The notes under the pieces: generated by a model
Told to the model about the DNA's origin: nothing
What the model saw: only the letters and a program-made list of their open reading frames with translations
The model's database searches: none
In this document: positions 25,903-33,236 of the stretch, in pieces
Layout: each line of letters begins with the position of its first letter
How positions within the stretch are numbered: the stretch's first letter is position 1
DNA from: Pseudomonas sp. TNT3
GTDB lineage: Bacteria > Pseudomonadota > Gammaproteobacteria > Pseudomonadales > Pseudomonadaceae
Assembly (NCBI RefSeq): GCF_010095445.2
Contig: NZ_WFGV02000008.1
Span: forward strand, 93,167 to 157,166
DNA length: 64,000 nucleotides
Direction of reading: 5' to 3'
Program-made: the position numbers and the translations under genes

Positions 25903-27027
25903 TTATGCGGCTGGCGCTGCGTCGTGAAACACGTCCATCTGCGCCGCGCCGTCGAGCCATGCGGCCGCGATGCGACGTTTAGCCATGGCGGCATAGTCCG
26001 GGTTGAGTTCGCAGAGGATCGACTTGCGTCCTTCCTGCATGGCGACCACCGCCGTGGTACCGGCGCCGCCGAACGGATCCAGCACCATTCCGCCACGCGG
26101 GGCCCCGGCCAAAACGCATGGCCGGATCAGGTCGGGCGGGAAGGTGGCAAAGTGGGCATCCTTGAAGCTGTGGGTAGCTACCGTCCACACGCTTCGCTTG
26201 TTCCTCGTTGCGGTGTCCCAGATGCTTTCCTTTCGGTCAGGGCGATGCGTGCCTTTGTTTTGCCCGGGGATCGCCTGCTCTCGCTTCGAATCCTCTCGCT
26301 TGAAGCTGTCTCGCCTGGTTCGCTCGGCACCTTCCTTGTGAAAAGCGCCGTGGCCACCTTCACCGGTTGAGGTGTCCCAGTCTGTTGGTACCGTCGCTCG
26401 CGGCTTTGTCACCGCGTCGAAGCCGTGCCCGAATCCGACACCTGTTGGCGTGGCGCCGTAGATTGCCGGCTCTCGAATCGCTTCCATGTCGCAGTGATAT
26501 CGGCGCGACTTGCTGAGCAGGAAGATGTATTCGTGGGCCTTAGTGCATCGATCCCTTGTTGATTCCGGCATCGGGTTCGGCTTGTGCCAGATGATGTCCT
26601 GACGCAGGTACCAGCCGTCATCCTGAAGTGCGAAGGCCAGTCGCCACGGCATGCCCATCAAGTCCTTGTGTTTAAATCCGGCAGGAGCTGATCTCCAGCC
26701 AGTTGCCTGACCTTTCCCTTGCCACGCGCCGTCACCGCGCTCTGCCATATATGAGCCACCACCTCCGCGTCCTCCAGATGCGTAGCTGTCGCCCATGTTC
26801 ACCCAGGCCGTGCCGTCGTCGCGGAGTACTCGACGCACTTCGCGGAAAACATCGACCAGACGAGCGATGAACTCGGACGGTGTTTGCTCGAGGCCGATCT
26901 GCCCGTCAACGCCGTAATCCCGAAGGCCGAAGTACGGCGGGCTGGTAATGCACGTTTGAACTGATTGGTCTGGCAGGCTCCGCATCATGTCGATGCAATC
27001 ACCAACCAGAATGCGGTGGTCTGTCAT
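25903..27027 (-). CDS. DNA methyltransferase, SPPY-type (N4-cytosine or N6-adenine, beta class)
   Basis: About 374 residues. Catalytic motif IV TSPPYFGLRDYG is near the N-terminus, the target-recognition region is in the middle, and AdoMet motif I LDPFGGAGTTAVVA is near the C-terminus, the order of the beta class. TSPPY is most often found in N4-cytosine enzymes, so that activity is favoured. No restriction partner lies nearby; solitary phage methyltransferases usually protect phage DNA from host enzymes. It begins at ATG 27027, overlapping the stop of a 16-codon frame (TGATG). Confidence 0.92.
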   Translation of the reverse strand: MTDHRILVGDCIDMMRSLPDQSVQTCITSPPYFGLRDYGVDGQIGLEQTPSEFIARLVDVFREVRRVLRDDGTAWVNMGDSYASGGRGGGGSYMAERGDGAWQGKGQATGWRSAPAGFKHKDLMGMPWRLAFALQDDGWYLRQDIIWHKPNPMPESTRDRCTKAHEYIFLLSKSRRYHCDMEAIREPAIYGATPTGVGFGHGFDAVTKPRATVPTDWDTSTGEGGHGAFHKEGAERTRRDSFKREDSKREQAIPGQNKGTHRPDRKESIWDTATRNKRSVWTVATHSFKDAHFATFPPDLIRPCVLAGAPRGGMVLDPFGGAGTTAVVAMQEGRKSILCELNPDYAAMAKRRIAAAWLDGAAQMDVFHDAAPAA

Positions 27028-27077
27028 CACCGTGGCCCCGAGTAGATGAGCAAGGCCATGTAGGCGAGGGCGATCAT
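27027..27077 (-). CDS. Possible 16-residue coupled micro-ORF
   Basis: Reads MIALAYMALLIYSGPR. Its ATG overlaps the stop of the upstream gene (ATGA) and its stop overlaps the methyltransferase ATG (TGATG). The preceding GAGGTGACGCC is the same ribosome-binding cassette used by the 118-residue gene upstream. It may be a translated coupler that sets methyltransferase expression, or a tiny hydrophobic peptide. Confidence 0.4.
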   Translation of the reverse strand: MIALAYMALLIYSGPR

Positions 27078-27430
27078 GGCGTCACCTCGCCAGTGGGCAA
27101 AAGTTCGCCAGCCAACTCAGCAGCCAGACCAACAGGCCACCAGTACCGCGCACGCTGATATTCGGGATGGCTCTCTTCGCGAATCACCAACTCTTTGCGC
27201 CGAAGAGCCTTGAAGACGCTAAGCACGGATGGTGCTGATACTCCGAGGCGGTGCGCAACCTGAAAGGTAAGGCCACCCATGCCGAACACGCACGCCTGAT
27301 CACCAAGTGCCAGCTTCTCGCAATCCTTCTGGTGCAGGTATGGCTGCGTTTCGCGATAGAGGTAGGCATTTTTCCGGCCGATCTTGCCCAGCTCGTCGAG
27401 GACGCTCTGCTGTTTTGCGGTCAGCTTCAT
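27074..27430 (-). CDS. Hypothetical phage protein, winged-helix-like
   Basis: 118 residues. MKLTAKQQSVLDELGKIGRKNAYLY and VAHRLGVSAPSVLSVFKALRRKELV read as a winged helix-turn-helix with a clear recognition helix, so it probably binds DNA. The start overlaps the stop of the gene upstream (ATGA), preceded by GAGGTGACGCC inside that gene's last codons. The C-terminus encodes GEVTP using the same bases as the next ribosome binding cassette. I do not recognise the family. Confidence 0.65.
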   Translation of the reverse strand: MKLTAKQQSVLDELGKIGRKNAYLYRETQPYLHQKDCEKLALGDQACVFGMGGLTFQVAHRLGVSAPSVLSVFKALRRKELVIREESHPEYQRARYWWPVGLAAELAGELLPTGEVTP

Positions 27431-27921
27431 GGCGTCACCTCTGAGGCCTCTGGAATATCCTCGAACTTGTAAGTCTTGATGACGCGCTCTTCGACGCCGG
27501 AGACCTTGATGAATTTTGCCTCTTCGACCCAGGGGTACGCGTCTGGCTCGCCATGCTTTCCACCGCCGCTCATCTCACAAAAGGCGAGCGCGCGGCCATC
27601 GGGCAGAATGAAGGCCTTCACATCGACATCGTAGTTTCGCTCCCAGCTGTAGTGGCACCAAGACGGAACTCCAGGGGCGGCCACTGCGCTGTAACGCACC
27701 TCGTTCACCGCATCATCGTGCGAGCTCTCATCGTAAAGCTGATCCAGATCCTCGCCGGACATGGAAGCCAAATCGTCAAGCGTAACGAGGCCTTTTGGTG
27801 CGTCGCCCACGCTGTCGTACTTGTAGCCGAAAGCATCGATTCCGTGATGCATCACCAGCAGCTTGGCCATCTGGCTTGCAGTGAGCGTATTCAGTGAGTG
27901 ATGGATGTTTGCATCAAGCAT
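27427..27921 (-). CDS. Hypothetical phage protein (164 aa)
   Basis: Acidic protein without membrane segments: NTLTASQMAKLLVMHHGIDAFGYKYDSVG at the start, a mixed region WCHYSWERNYDVDVKAFILPDGRALAF in the middle, and ends with SEVTP. I do not recognise the family. It is the first gene of a tightly coupled leftward set (this gene, winged-helix gene, micro-ORF, methyltransferase), each overlapping the next, which argues for a shared role in DNA modification or early phage metabolism. Confidence 0.6.
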   Translation of the reverse strand: MLDANIHHSLNTLTASQMAKLLVMHHGIDAFGYKYDSVGDAPKGLVTLDDLASMSGEDLDQLYDESSHDDAVNEVRYSAVAAPGVPSWCHYSWERNYDVDVKAFILPDGRALAFCEMSGGGKHGEPDAYPWVEEAKFIKVSGVEERVIKTYKFEDIPEASEVTP

Positions 27922-28010
27922 GGGGGCTCCTTGCCGCTATAGCAGCTGACTTTGAGTTTGTTAACGAAATTTGAGGGAGGGCGTTGGAAATTAGTGTTTT
28001 CGCGGCTGGG

Positions 28011-28616
28011 TTACGATTTTCTCGGGTGGAGTACAGATGTACTCCTGTCGGAATCAGGCTGACACGTTTCGGCTTGCGGGTGAGTTGCGTTCCAGAGCTC
28101 AAAGGCTTCCTGAGTAGTGGTTGCCGTGATTTTCTCGTCGCAGGTGTAGCAATGAGCTACGCCGCCCGCCGCACCAACATCGCGATGACCTTGGTTACAC
28201 GGGTTCATATGCCAGTCGTCATCCTGTTCCGGTTCAGCAACCTCAATCACCAAATTCTTACCGCAGCAGTGACAGAAGTTCATGCCGTTCTCAGCCGGGC
28301 CGTCATCGTGAAATGACCAGGTCGAGCCGCAGTTGCTGTTCCAGATTCCGCTGTCTTCGTCTTGGCTCCACTCACAATCTCCGCCTGCGAAGTCATCAAT
28401 CCGCTGATCCGCTTCGTTCAGGCGCAGTTGCAGGGCGTCACGCTCGGCGGTGATGCGCTCAAAGTGCTGAGCCAGCGTGCATGCGAAGTCGCCGGCCAGC
28501 CGCTCAGCGATGTACTGGCGGTAGTCGTGACGCTTGAGCACGGTCTTGAACAGGTTGGCGATGTAACCTCGGCCGCCATCTGGCGTATTCAGATCAAAGC
28601 AGTTTTCTGTGGGCAT
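28011..28616 (-). CDS. Zinc-binding protein with Lar-like C-terminal domain (antirestriction candidate)
   Basis: About 201 residues from ATG 28616. The middle has FCHCCGKNLVIEV, a C-x2-C zinc knuckle after GIWNSNCGSTWSFHDDGP, common in Pseudomonas phages. The C-terminal HCYTCDEKITATTTQEAFELWNATH matches the restriction alleviation (Lar) pattern of C-x2-C plus A-x2-LWN. Lar proteins of lambdoid phages relieve type I restriction, which would be relevant because the neighbouring island encodes such a system. A perfect inverted repeat GGAGTACA/TGTACTCC (28028-28045) lies in its 3' end. Confidence 0.6.
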   Translation of the reverse strand: MPTENCFDLNTPDGGRGYIANLFKTVLKRHDYRQYIAERLAGDFACTLAQHFERITAERDALQLRLNEADQRIDDFAGGDCEWSQDEDSGIWNSNCGSTWSFHDDGPAENGMNFCHCCGKNLVIEVAEPEQDDDWHMNPCNQGHRDVGAAGGVAHCYTCDEKITATTTQEAFELWNATHPQAETCQPDSDRSTSVLHPRKS

Positions 28617-28745
28617 GGGGCGTCCTATGCCTGGGCATGCCCGGGCGGTGAATAAGTTTAAAAAGTAAGAAAAAAGCCGATTTTGCAGGGTTTGAAAATG
28701 TCGTGACGCCAGGATCTGGGCTTTGAACAAGCTCAGGACGTATCC

Positions 28746-28862
28746 ATGAAACGATTTTTGGAAGACCTGTTGTTCCAGATGTTGATCGACCAGGTGTTAA
28801 AGCAGATTTACCACTTGATCGAATGGCTCAACGCGATGCCTTGGCAGTTGTGGCTTGCCTGA
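28746..28862 (+). CDS. Possible 38-residue protein on the opposite strand
   Basis: Reads MKRFLEDLLFQMLIDQVLKQIYHLIEWLN, then MPWQLWLA and stop: an amphipathic helical peptide rich in Leu, Ile and Trp. AGGACG precedes the ATG by about 6 bases. It is the only rightward frame between leftward genes and ends two bases before the end of the cytosine methyltransferase. It could be a small inhibitor or a chance frame. Confidence 0.4.
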   Translation: MKRFLEDLLFQMLIDQVLKQIYHLIEWLNAMPWQLWLA

Positions 28863-28863
28863 G

Positions 28864-30921
28864 TCATGCCGCTACCGCGTGCCGCTCAGCAACTCTCCAT
28901 GGATCATTGGCCCGTGCCAGTGCAGCCATTGGCGGCGGGCTGACACTGTTCCCGCACATGTGGACCTGTTGAGTCTTGGTGAACGGTTTGCCGTCGGCGC
29001 CGTGGCTGATGATGTAGTCGGCTGGGAAGCCTTGGGCCTTGTACAGCTCGACCGGTTGCAGCATCCGCAGGCAGATGTCGACGATCACGTAGGGCGTGCC
29101 TTTAATCGTGACGGTGACCAGGCCCAGTCGATCCTTGGTGGTGATAGTCGGTGCTGGTTCGCCGGCGGCGCTCACGTTCTCGGTGCCGTAATAGCTGATT
29201 AGGAACGCAGCCACACGCAGCGCGCCTGCTTCAACCTCTGGCGAAAGCTGGAACTCAACAAGCGAGCTCTTGCCGCCGCCACCAGCAGTAATGGTTGGTG
29301 CTGGCTCATCAACCGGCTGGCCGACGCTGGCGCCGAACTGACGCTCCATGAAGGCAGTGACCAGCCCGTGGTGAGTGCCACCGGCGCTGATGGTGTGCAG
29401 CGGATCTGCTACGTCCCGCGCATCGCAATTGCCGCGAAGGTGCACCAGGTTCGCCGTCACCAGCTGCTGCTGGCTGCCGGTGTTTGTCACCGTGGTCATC
29501 GGGTCTTCAATGCTCTTGGCGTCGGTGGTATTGAAACCCCCATTCATCTGAGCCATGAACACCGTCGAGATACCCATTGCGTGGGCAGCACCGGCCGGGC
29601 GCTGGTAGTTGCCACCGCTGGTGATGGTTGGCAGCGGCTCATCGAGCGCCTTGCCTTCATCAGCAAACCGGAACTTCACCAGGTGCGCAGCGGCAAGTGC
29701 GTGCTTTACGCCACCAGCGACCACCGTGCCCAACGGTTGATCGAGCCCAGGCACTCGCGGCTCTTGCCCGGCACGTTCGCCATATCCGGTTTGAATTAGG
29801 GTTGGGCTGATCAAAGTCAGTTCGCCACGGTTGGCGCAAGTCACCGTCGGCAGCGGGGCGTGCGGATCGTTGATGCGGTCGCTGCCCTGGTGTGTGGCTG
29901 GCGCGATGATGGGGCTGGCCATGGCGAACGATCCGCCGCGCGGCCAAGAGGTGACGGTGCGCAGCGGGTCGTGTGCTGACTGCACGCTTTCGCCGGACCA
30001 GTTCGCGATCGGTACGATGAACGGGTCCGCGGCATCGATGACGAACTTCTTCATGCCCTTGGCGATCCGCCGCAGCGTGGCCGGCGCCAGAGGCTTTGGC
30101 CGGGCGAAGATACTTTTGCTTGGGATGGTCCAGTCGATGCACTCGGCGGCGGTGCGCCACTTCTGCTGGCCCTTCCCTGGGTGCTTGGCATGGGTTGGTG
30201 CTGGCCAGACTATCGGCTCGCCGTCGCACCGGGCGATCATGAACAGGCGCTCGCGGCTGGTCGGCGCGCCGAAGTCGCAGGCTTTGATCACGCGCCAATC
30301 TACGACGTAGCCCAGATGCTGCAGCTCGGCGACAAAGGTTGCCCAGGTCTGCCCGCGGCGTTTCGGGTCTGGCACCAGGAACTGCTGGTGAACCGGGACG
30401 ACTTCGCCTGGCTCGGCGATGGCGCCGCCAAGCTTCATGACTCGGCCAGTCACCTTGCAGCGCTTGGCGATCAGCGGCCCCCACTGGAGGATCTGCTTCA
30501 CGTTCTCAAGGCTGATGACGCGGGGCTTCTTCTTGCCGGCCCACTTCAGGCCGATCCACGACAGGTTTCGAATTTCACGCTTGCGAGGCTGGCCGCCGGC
30601 GGCCTGGCTGTGATGCGTGCAATCCGGCGACATATGGAACCAACCAACGGCCTTGCCCCCGCATTCGGTGTCCGGATCACCGTCGAACACGTCAGTGGTG
30701 TAATGCACGGCGCCTGGGTGGTTGACGGTGTGCATACTGATTGCCTGGGGGCTGTGGTTCTTCGCGACATTCACCGCGCGGCCCAGTCCCATTTCCAGAC
30801 CGGTACCGGCGCCGCCACCGCCGCAGAAGAAATCGACAACGATCTCATCGTCCTGAGAACTGAAGCCAAGTCCGTATTGAGTTTTGAAATCGAAGGGGTG
30901 TTTCTTCTGTTGCGCGGACAT
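28864..30921 (-). CDS. C5-cytosine DNA methyltransferase with long repeat-rich recognition region
   Basis: 685 residues, much longer than a minimal C5 enzyme. Motif I is DFFCGGGGAGTG (about 30-41), the catalytic Cys101 is in SPDC rather than the common PCQ, the ENV motif is at 139-141, SRERLF (222-227) corresponds to motif VIII, and QGFP and GNSVSPP near the end are motifs IX-X. Between 318 and 597 a short unit of the type EPLPTITAGG occurs eight times at irregular spacing. That region replaces the usual target recognition domain. Phage enzymes of this type are thought to protect DNA against host restriction. No partner nuclease is nearby. Confidence 0.92.
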   Translation of the reverse strand: MSAQQKKHPFDFKTQYGLGFSSQDDEIVVDFFCGGGGAGTGLEMGLGRAVNVAKNHSPQAISMHTVNHPGAVHYTTDVFDGDPDTECGGKAVGWFHMSPDCTHHSQAAGGQPRKREIRNLSWIGLKWAGKKKPRVISLENVKQILQWGPLIAKRCKVTGRVMKLGGAIAEPGEVVPVHQQFLVPDPKRRGQTWATFVAELQHLGYVVDWRVIKACDFGAPTSRERLFMIARCDGEPIVWPAPTHAKHPGKGQQKWRTAAECIDWTIPSKSIFARPKPLAPATLRRIAKGMKKFVIDAADPFIVPIANWSGESVQSAHDPLRTVTSWPRGGSFAMASPIIAPATHQGSDRINDPHAPLPTVTCANRGELTLISPTLIQTGYGERAGQEPRVPGLDQPLGTVVAGGVKHALAAAHLVKFRFADEGKALDEPLPTITSGGNYQRPAGAAHAMGISTVFMAQMNGGFNTTDAKSIEDPMTTVTNTGSQQQLVTANLVHLRGNCDARDVADPLHTISAGGTHHGLVTAFMERQFGASVGQPVDEPAPTITAGGGGKSSLVEFQLSPEVEAGALRVAAFLISYYGTENVSAAGEPAPTITTKDRLGLVTVTIKGTPYVIVDICLRMLQPVELYKAQGFPADYIISHGADGKPFTKTQQVHMCGNSVSPPPMAALARANDPWRVAERHAVAA

Positions 30922-30992
30922 GAGTTATCCTTCGGGCGTGCGCCCGCTACTCGAAATGTGGGAATGCATGACAACGAAATTAGGGGATTGCA

Positions 30993-31580
30993 ATGGATGC
31001 GGATCAAAGTTTGTTGCGACGCTGGGGTAAGCCGGTAAATTTTGGGCTTTTTGGTTTGGCTGCGTTTGCACTAATCGCAGCGGGTTTCTATTTCAGTGTT
31101 TTCAACAACGGGTTATCGCCTAAGTCAGACAATTGGTCTGATTTCGGATCGTTCGTTGGTGGTCTGCTTGGGCCAGCTATTTCGATAGTGACCCTCTTGG
31201 CGCTGCTCCGCACAATTGATCTTCAGCTTGATCAAAGCGCGCATTTTGTGGCTGATGGGGCAAAGGCCAGACTTGCAGAATATAAAGCGAGCCAGTTGCA
31301 GCTACTTGATCAGCAGATATTGATGTATGAACGGATGATTGATAGATACAATATTGAAGCCGAACGAGTGTTTAATATTCGACGGGAAACAGGCAATACA
31401 AAAGGCAATGAGCTAAAAGACTTGGATGATGGTATTCAACAAACTGAACAAGAGGTTGGGAAGCTCATTCGACTTTCTGTTGATGTGTCACTCAGTAGTT
31501 TCGATTCTATTGAGCAGCTTAGAATGAAGATGGTGAATGAGCTTAAAATCATCAATCCGATAATTTATAAATTCCCATAA
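30993..31580 (+). CDS. Two-helix membrane protein resembling putative phage abortive infection proteins
   Basis: 195 residues. Two transmembrane segments (NFGLFGLAAFALIAAGFYF and SFVGGLLGPAISIVTLLALL) frame a short loop with SDNWSDFG; a long cytoplasmic helical tail follows (LQLDQSAHFVADGAKARLAEY onward). The order W-x2-FG-x-FVGG-x-LGP-x-TLLALL-x-TI-x-LQ is close to the PutAbiC pattern. It is transcribed rightward, against all neighbours, and is AT-richer than them, as for an acquired accessory gene. A role in excluding other phages is inference. Confidence 0.65.
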   Translation: MDADQSLLRRWGKPVNFGLFGLAAFALIAAGFYFSVFNNGLSPKSDNWSDFGSFVGGLLGPAISIVTLLALLRTIDLQLDQSAHFVADGAKARLAEYKASQLQLLDQQILMYERMIDRYNIEAERVFNIRRETGNTKGNELKDLDDGIQQTEQEVGKLIRLSVDVSLSSFDSIEQLRMKMVNELKIINPIIYKFP

Positions 31581-31589
31581 GCGACGTAA

Positions 31590-31898
31590 TTATGTCTCGA
31601 CCCCCGTCATAGCGAACCGCTCAAGCTGTCGCGACTGCTTATCGGTTATGCCTATTTCAGGTCGCGACATGCTCGCGAACTTGGTCGATTCGTAACACGT
31701 TGCCTTGGCCAGGTTGATCAGCAACGTCGAAACCGTCTCTTGCCATTCTTCGAATTCATGACGCTCGCCCAGAATATTGAGCGCGTCATCTAACGCTTTC
31801 GAAACAATCAGCGTGCGCTTCTCGGCGCCGATCCGGTCGAGCAGTTCCTTCTCCTTGGCGCGCTTGGCCTTCTGAATCTCCGCGTTGCTCTTGGCCAT
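31590..31898 (-). CDS. Hypothetical phage protein (about 102 aa), helical
   Basis: Starts MAKSNAEIQKAKRAKEKELLDRIGAEKRT, a basic helix, then a helical body (ALDDALNILGERHEFEEWQETVSTLLINLAK). This resembles small DNA-binding or ribbon-helix-helix-like phage proteins, but I do not recognise the family. Start 31898 is preferred over 31913. It is 9 bases from the end of the convergent PutAbiC-like gene, so transcription from the two strands meets here. Confidence 0.6.
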   Translation of the reverse strand: MAKSNAEIQKAKRAKEKELLDRIGAEKRTLIVSKALDDALNILGERHEFEEWQETVSTLLINLAKATCYESTKFASMSRPEIGITDKQSRQLERFAMTGVET

Positions 31899-31979
31899 TG
31901 CCTGCCTCTTCAATTGCGTGGGCCGGTATATCCAGCCATGTCTGTCGTCTGCGCTGGCGCACCTGGTTGCTGAGGCGCT

Positions 31980-32288
31980 TCATGAAGTGAACTTGAAGCC
32001 GTTCTCACGGGCGATTAGCCGGGCTCGCTTCGCTTCCATGCCGCAGTCTCTGGCTGCTTTGGCGACCGGCGTTCCAGCCTCAGCCAATTCCTTCAGCCTG
32101 GGTGCGACCTTGTCCCGCTCGGCACGAAGCTTATTGCTGTGAGTGGTGCCGAAGCCGCCAAGCTTTTCGCCGCTGACGCCTGAGGCGACTTCCTGAACCG
32201 AGCGGCCGGCGCCGAAGAACTGGTCCAGCTTATGGTTCAGGTCATCGATGAATGAGTCTCGCGGGTGAGGCATTGGAACGCCGATCAT
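31980..32288 (-). CDS. Hypothetical phage protein (102 aa)
   Basis: Reads MIGVPMPHPRDSFIDDLNHKLDQFF; the body contains GVSGEKLGGFGTTHSNKLRAERDKVAPRLKELAEAG and a basic C-terminus with AKAARDCGMEAKRARLIARENGF that could be a helix-turn-helix. Start overlaps the stop of the preceding gene by 4 bases (ATGA-type), so it is in the same leftward operon. Function unknown. Confidence 0.6.
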   Translation of the reverse strand: MIGVPMPHPRDSFIDDLNHKLDQFFGAGRSVQEVASGVSGEKLGGFGTTHSNKLRAERDKVAPRLKELAEAGTPVAKAARDCGMEAKRARLIARENGFKFTS

Positions 32289-32557
32289 GACTGCGCTCCT
32301 ACAGTCCGGTTGGCTTTGTCTTCGAACTGCAGGGCGAGGTCATACGCTGCCTTAAAGGTTTCACGGAAGGCGCGAGTCTTACCGCTGCTCAGGTCGATCA
32401 CCCGAAACATCCCGCCGCTTTCACCGGATACTTGGAAGCGCACCTTCTTCGGCGGCATTACCCGGTCAAGCCGATCAAAGAACGCGATGCGCGCCGCGTG
32501 GGTTTTGCGAAGCAGCACACCGAGTTCGTCGATGCGCTCTTGAAATGATGGATGCAT
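32285..32557 (-). CDS. Hypothetical phage protein (90 aa)
   Basis: Begins MHPSFQERIDELGVLLRKTHAA with a GAGGA ribosome binding site 7 bases upstream; a beta-rich core follows (VRFQVSGESGGMFRVIDLSSGK) and a helical end (AAYDLALQFEDKA). The shape resembles small single-domain phage proteins; family not recognised. It is the first gene after the structured stretch and terminator at 32659-32683, so it needs either readthrough or its own promoter. Confidence 0.6.
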   Translation of the reverse strand: MHPSFQERIDELGVLLRKTHAARIAFFDRLDRVMPPKKVRFQVSGESGGMFRVIDLSSGKTRAFRETFKAAYDLALQFEDKANRTVGAQS

Positions 32558-32658
32558 GTTTGATCCTCGGTGTGGGTTGCGTGTATTCGTCAGCACTCGG
32601 CCTTCCTGCTGGTTGCCGTTGGGCGCAGGGGAGAGTGCTGACGGATAAAGGCAGGCGT

Positions 32659-32683
32659 AAAAAAGCCCGATCGAAACCGGGCC
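32659..32683 (-). terminator. Intrinsic terminator on the leftward early transcript
   Basis: On the minus strand GCCCG-GTTTCGAT-CGGGC is followed by TTTTTT (forward: AAAAAA 32659-32664, arms 32665-32669 and 32678-32682). It lies after the TerB-like gene pair and the structured stretch, and before further leftward genes, the position of lambda tL1. Confidence 0.7.
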
Positions 32684-32689
32684 TTTTCC

Positions 32690-33035
32690 CTCTTACGTGA
32701 AAAGCCTACTGAGCCATGAGGGCCGGGTAGGTATCTGAAGTTCACATGGCTGCAAATCCTCCGCGTTAATACTGATTTAGGTGAGCGTTACGGTGCGTAA
32801 TCCTCACCACGTTGAGCTTTATCTCAGCTGACGCAGGTGGCCGGTATAAGCCGGGGATTCGTCCGCATCGGGGTGGACGCTGAAGCACTCCGCTTTGCAA
32901 TCACGGCGCTGGCATTGTCACAACGTCCACTCCGATGCGGCCTGGTGCTGGGGAGTACCAGGAGCTCGGGCAGTTATCGTCAGGCTGACGTAGGGCCGGA
33001 AAGAAATTTCCAGTTAGGTGCAAAGTTTTTCCGGT
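32690..33035. other. Structured gene-free stretch with a series of hairpins
   Basis: No convincing gene. Elements seen: AGCCATG/CATGGCT (32713-32719 with 32746-32752); GGTGAG..CTCACC enclosing TTACG-GTG-CGTAA (32780-32808); a 17-bp inverted repeat with one mismatch, 32863-32879 with 32924-32940; CCTGGT/ACCAGG (32941-32962); and the near palindrome CGTCAG-G-CTGACG (32978-32990). It lies on the leftward early transcript before the terminator, so it could be an RNA that controls readthrough, a small RNA, or a replication site. Confidence 0.5.
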
Positions 33036-33075
33036 GCATCCCGCTGCCCACTCAGTGAATGGGCAGAAGTGATGC
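33036..33075 (-). other. Conserved hairpin motif, copy A
   Basis: Forward strand: GCATC, CCG, CTGCCCA, 9-base loop, TGGGCAG, AAGT, GATGC. It gives a 5-bp and a 7-bp stem separated by the internal loop CCG/AAGT. Copy B (33697-33737) has the same outer stem and internal loop with compensating changes in the inner stem. Copy A abuts the stop codon of the 52-residue membrane gene. Confidence 0.65.
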
Positions 33076-33234
33076 CTACGGTTTGTCTTTCGCTTTCACG
33101 GCCATCAGCACTATCAGCAGCAGCGCGACCAATACCAGGTCGCCGACCATTGAGAGGATGCGGCTTGCCGAGTCGACAAAGACAACACCGCCAGCGAGCC
33201 CATACGCGGCCAGCGAGCGTGCTTTGTTGAACAT
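33076..33234 (-). CDS. Small membrane protein (52 aa) after the TerB-like gene
   Basis: Reads MFNKARSLAAYGLAGGVVFVDSASR, then a long hydrophobic helix (MVGDLVLVALLLIVLMAV) and a basic tail KAKDKP. Starts 2 bases after the stop of the TerB-like gene, so the two are one operon. At least one transmembrane helix with the C-terminus in the cytoplasm is likely. Both genes are bracketed by the two copies of a hairpin motif. Function unknown. Confidence 0.65.
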   Translation of the reverse strand: MFNKARSLAAYGLAGGVVFVDSASRILSMVGDLVLVALLLIVLMAVKAKDKP

Positions 33235-33236
33235 GA

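Noticed and set aside
27914..28102. 62-codon frame on the minus strand at the end of the Lar-like gene
   Set aside because: Overlaps the Lar-like gene in another frame without a good start. The GGAGTACA/TGTACTCC inverted repeat lies inside it, but that is not evidence of coding.
29660..31038. Frames of 274 codons (minus, 29660-30484) and 285 codons (plus, 30181-31038) in the C5 methyltransferase region
   Set aside because: Both overlap a gene with clear methyltransferase motifs and read as low-complexity Arg/Pro- or Gly/Ala-rich sequence.
31786..31983. 65-codon frame starting MKRLSNQVRQRRRQTW with an ATGA-type overlap to the preceding gene
   Set aside because: It would overlap the better-supported 102-residue gene for more than half its length, and its second half is Glu/Gly/Arg-rich out-of-frame sequence. 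The first 25 codons could still be translated.
32863..32940. tRNA-like or terminator reading of the 17-bp inverted repeat
   Set aside because: The 44-base loop and absence of a T-run exclude a terminator, and no cloverleaf or CCA end can be drawn.
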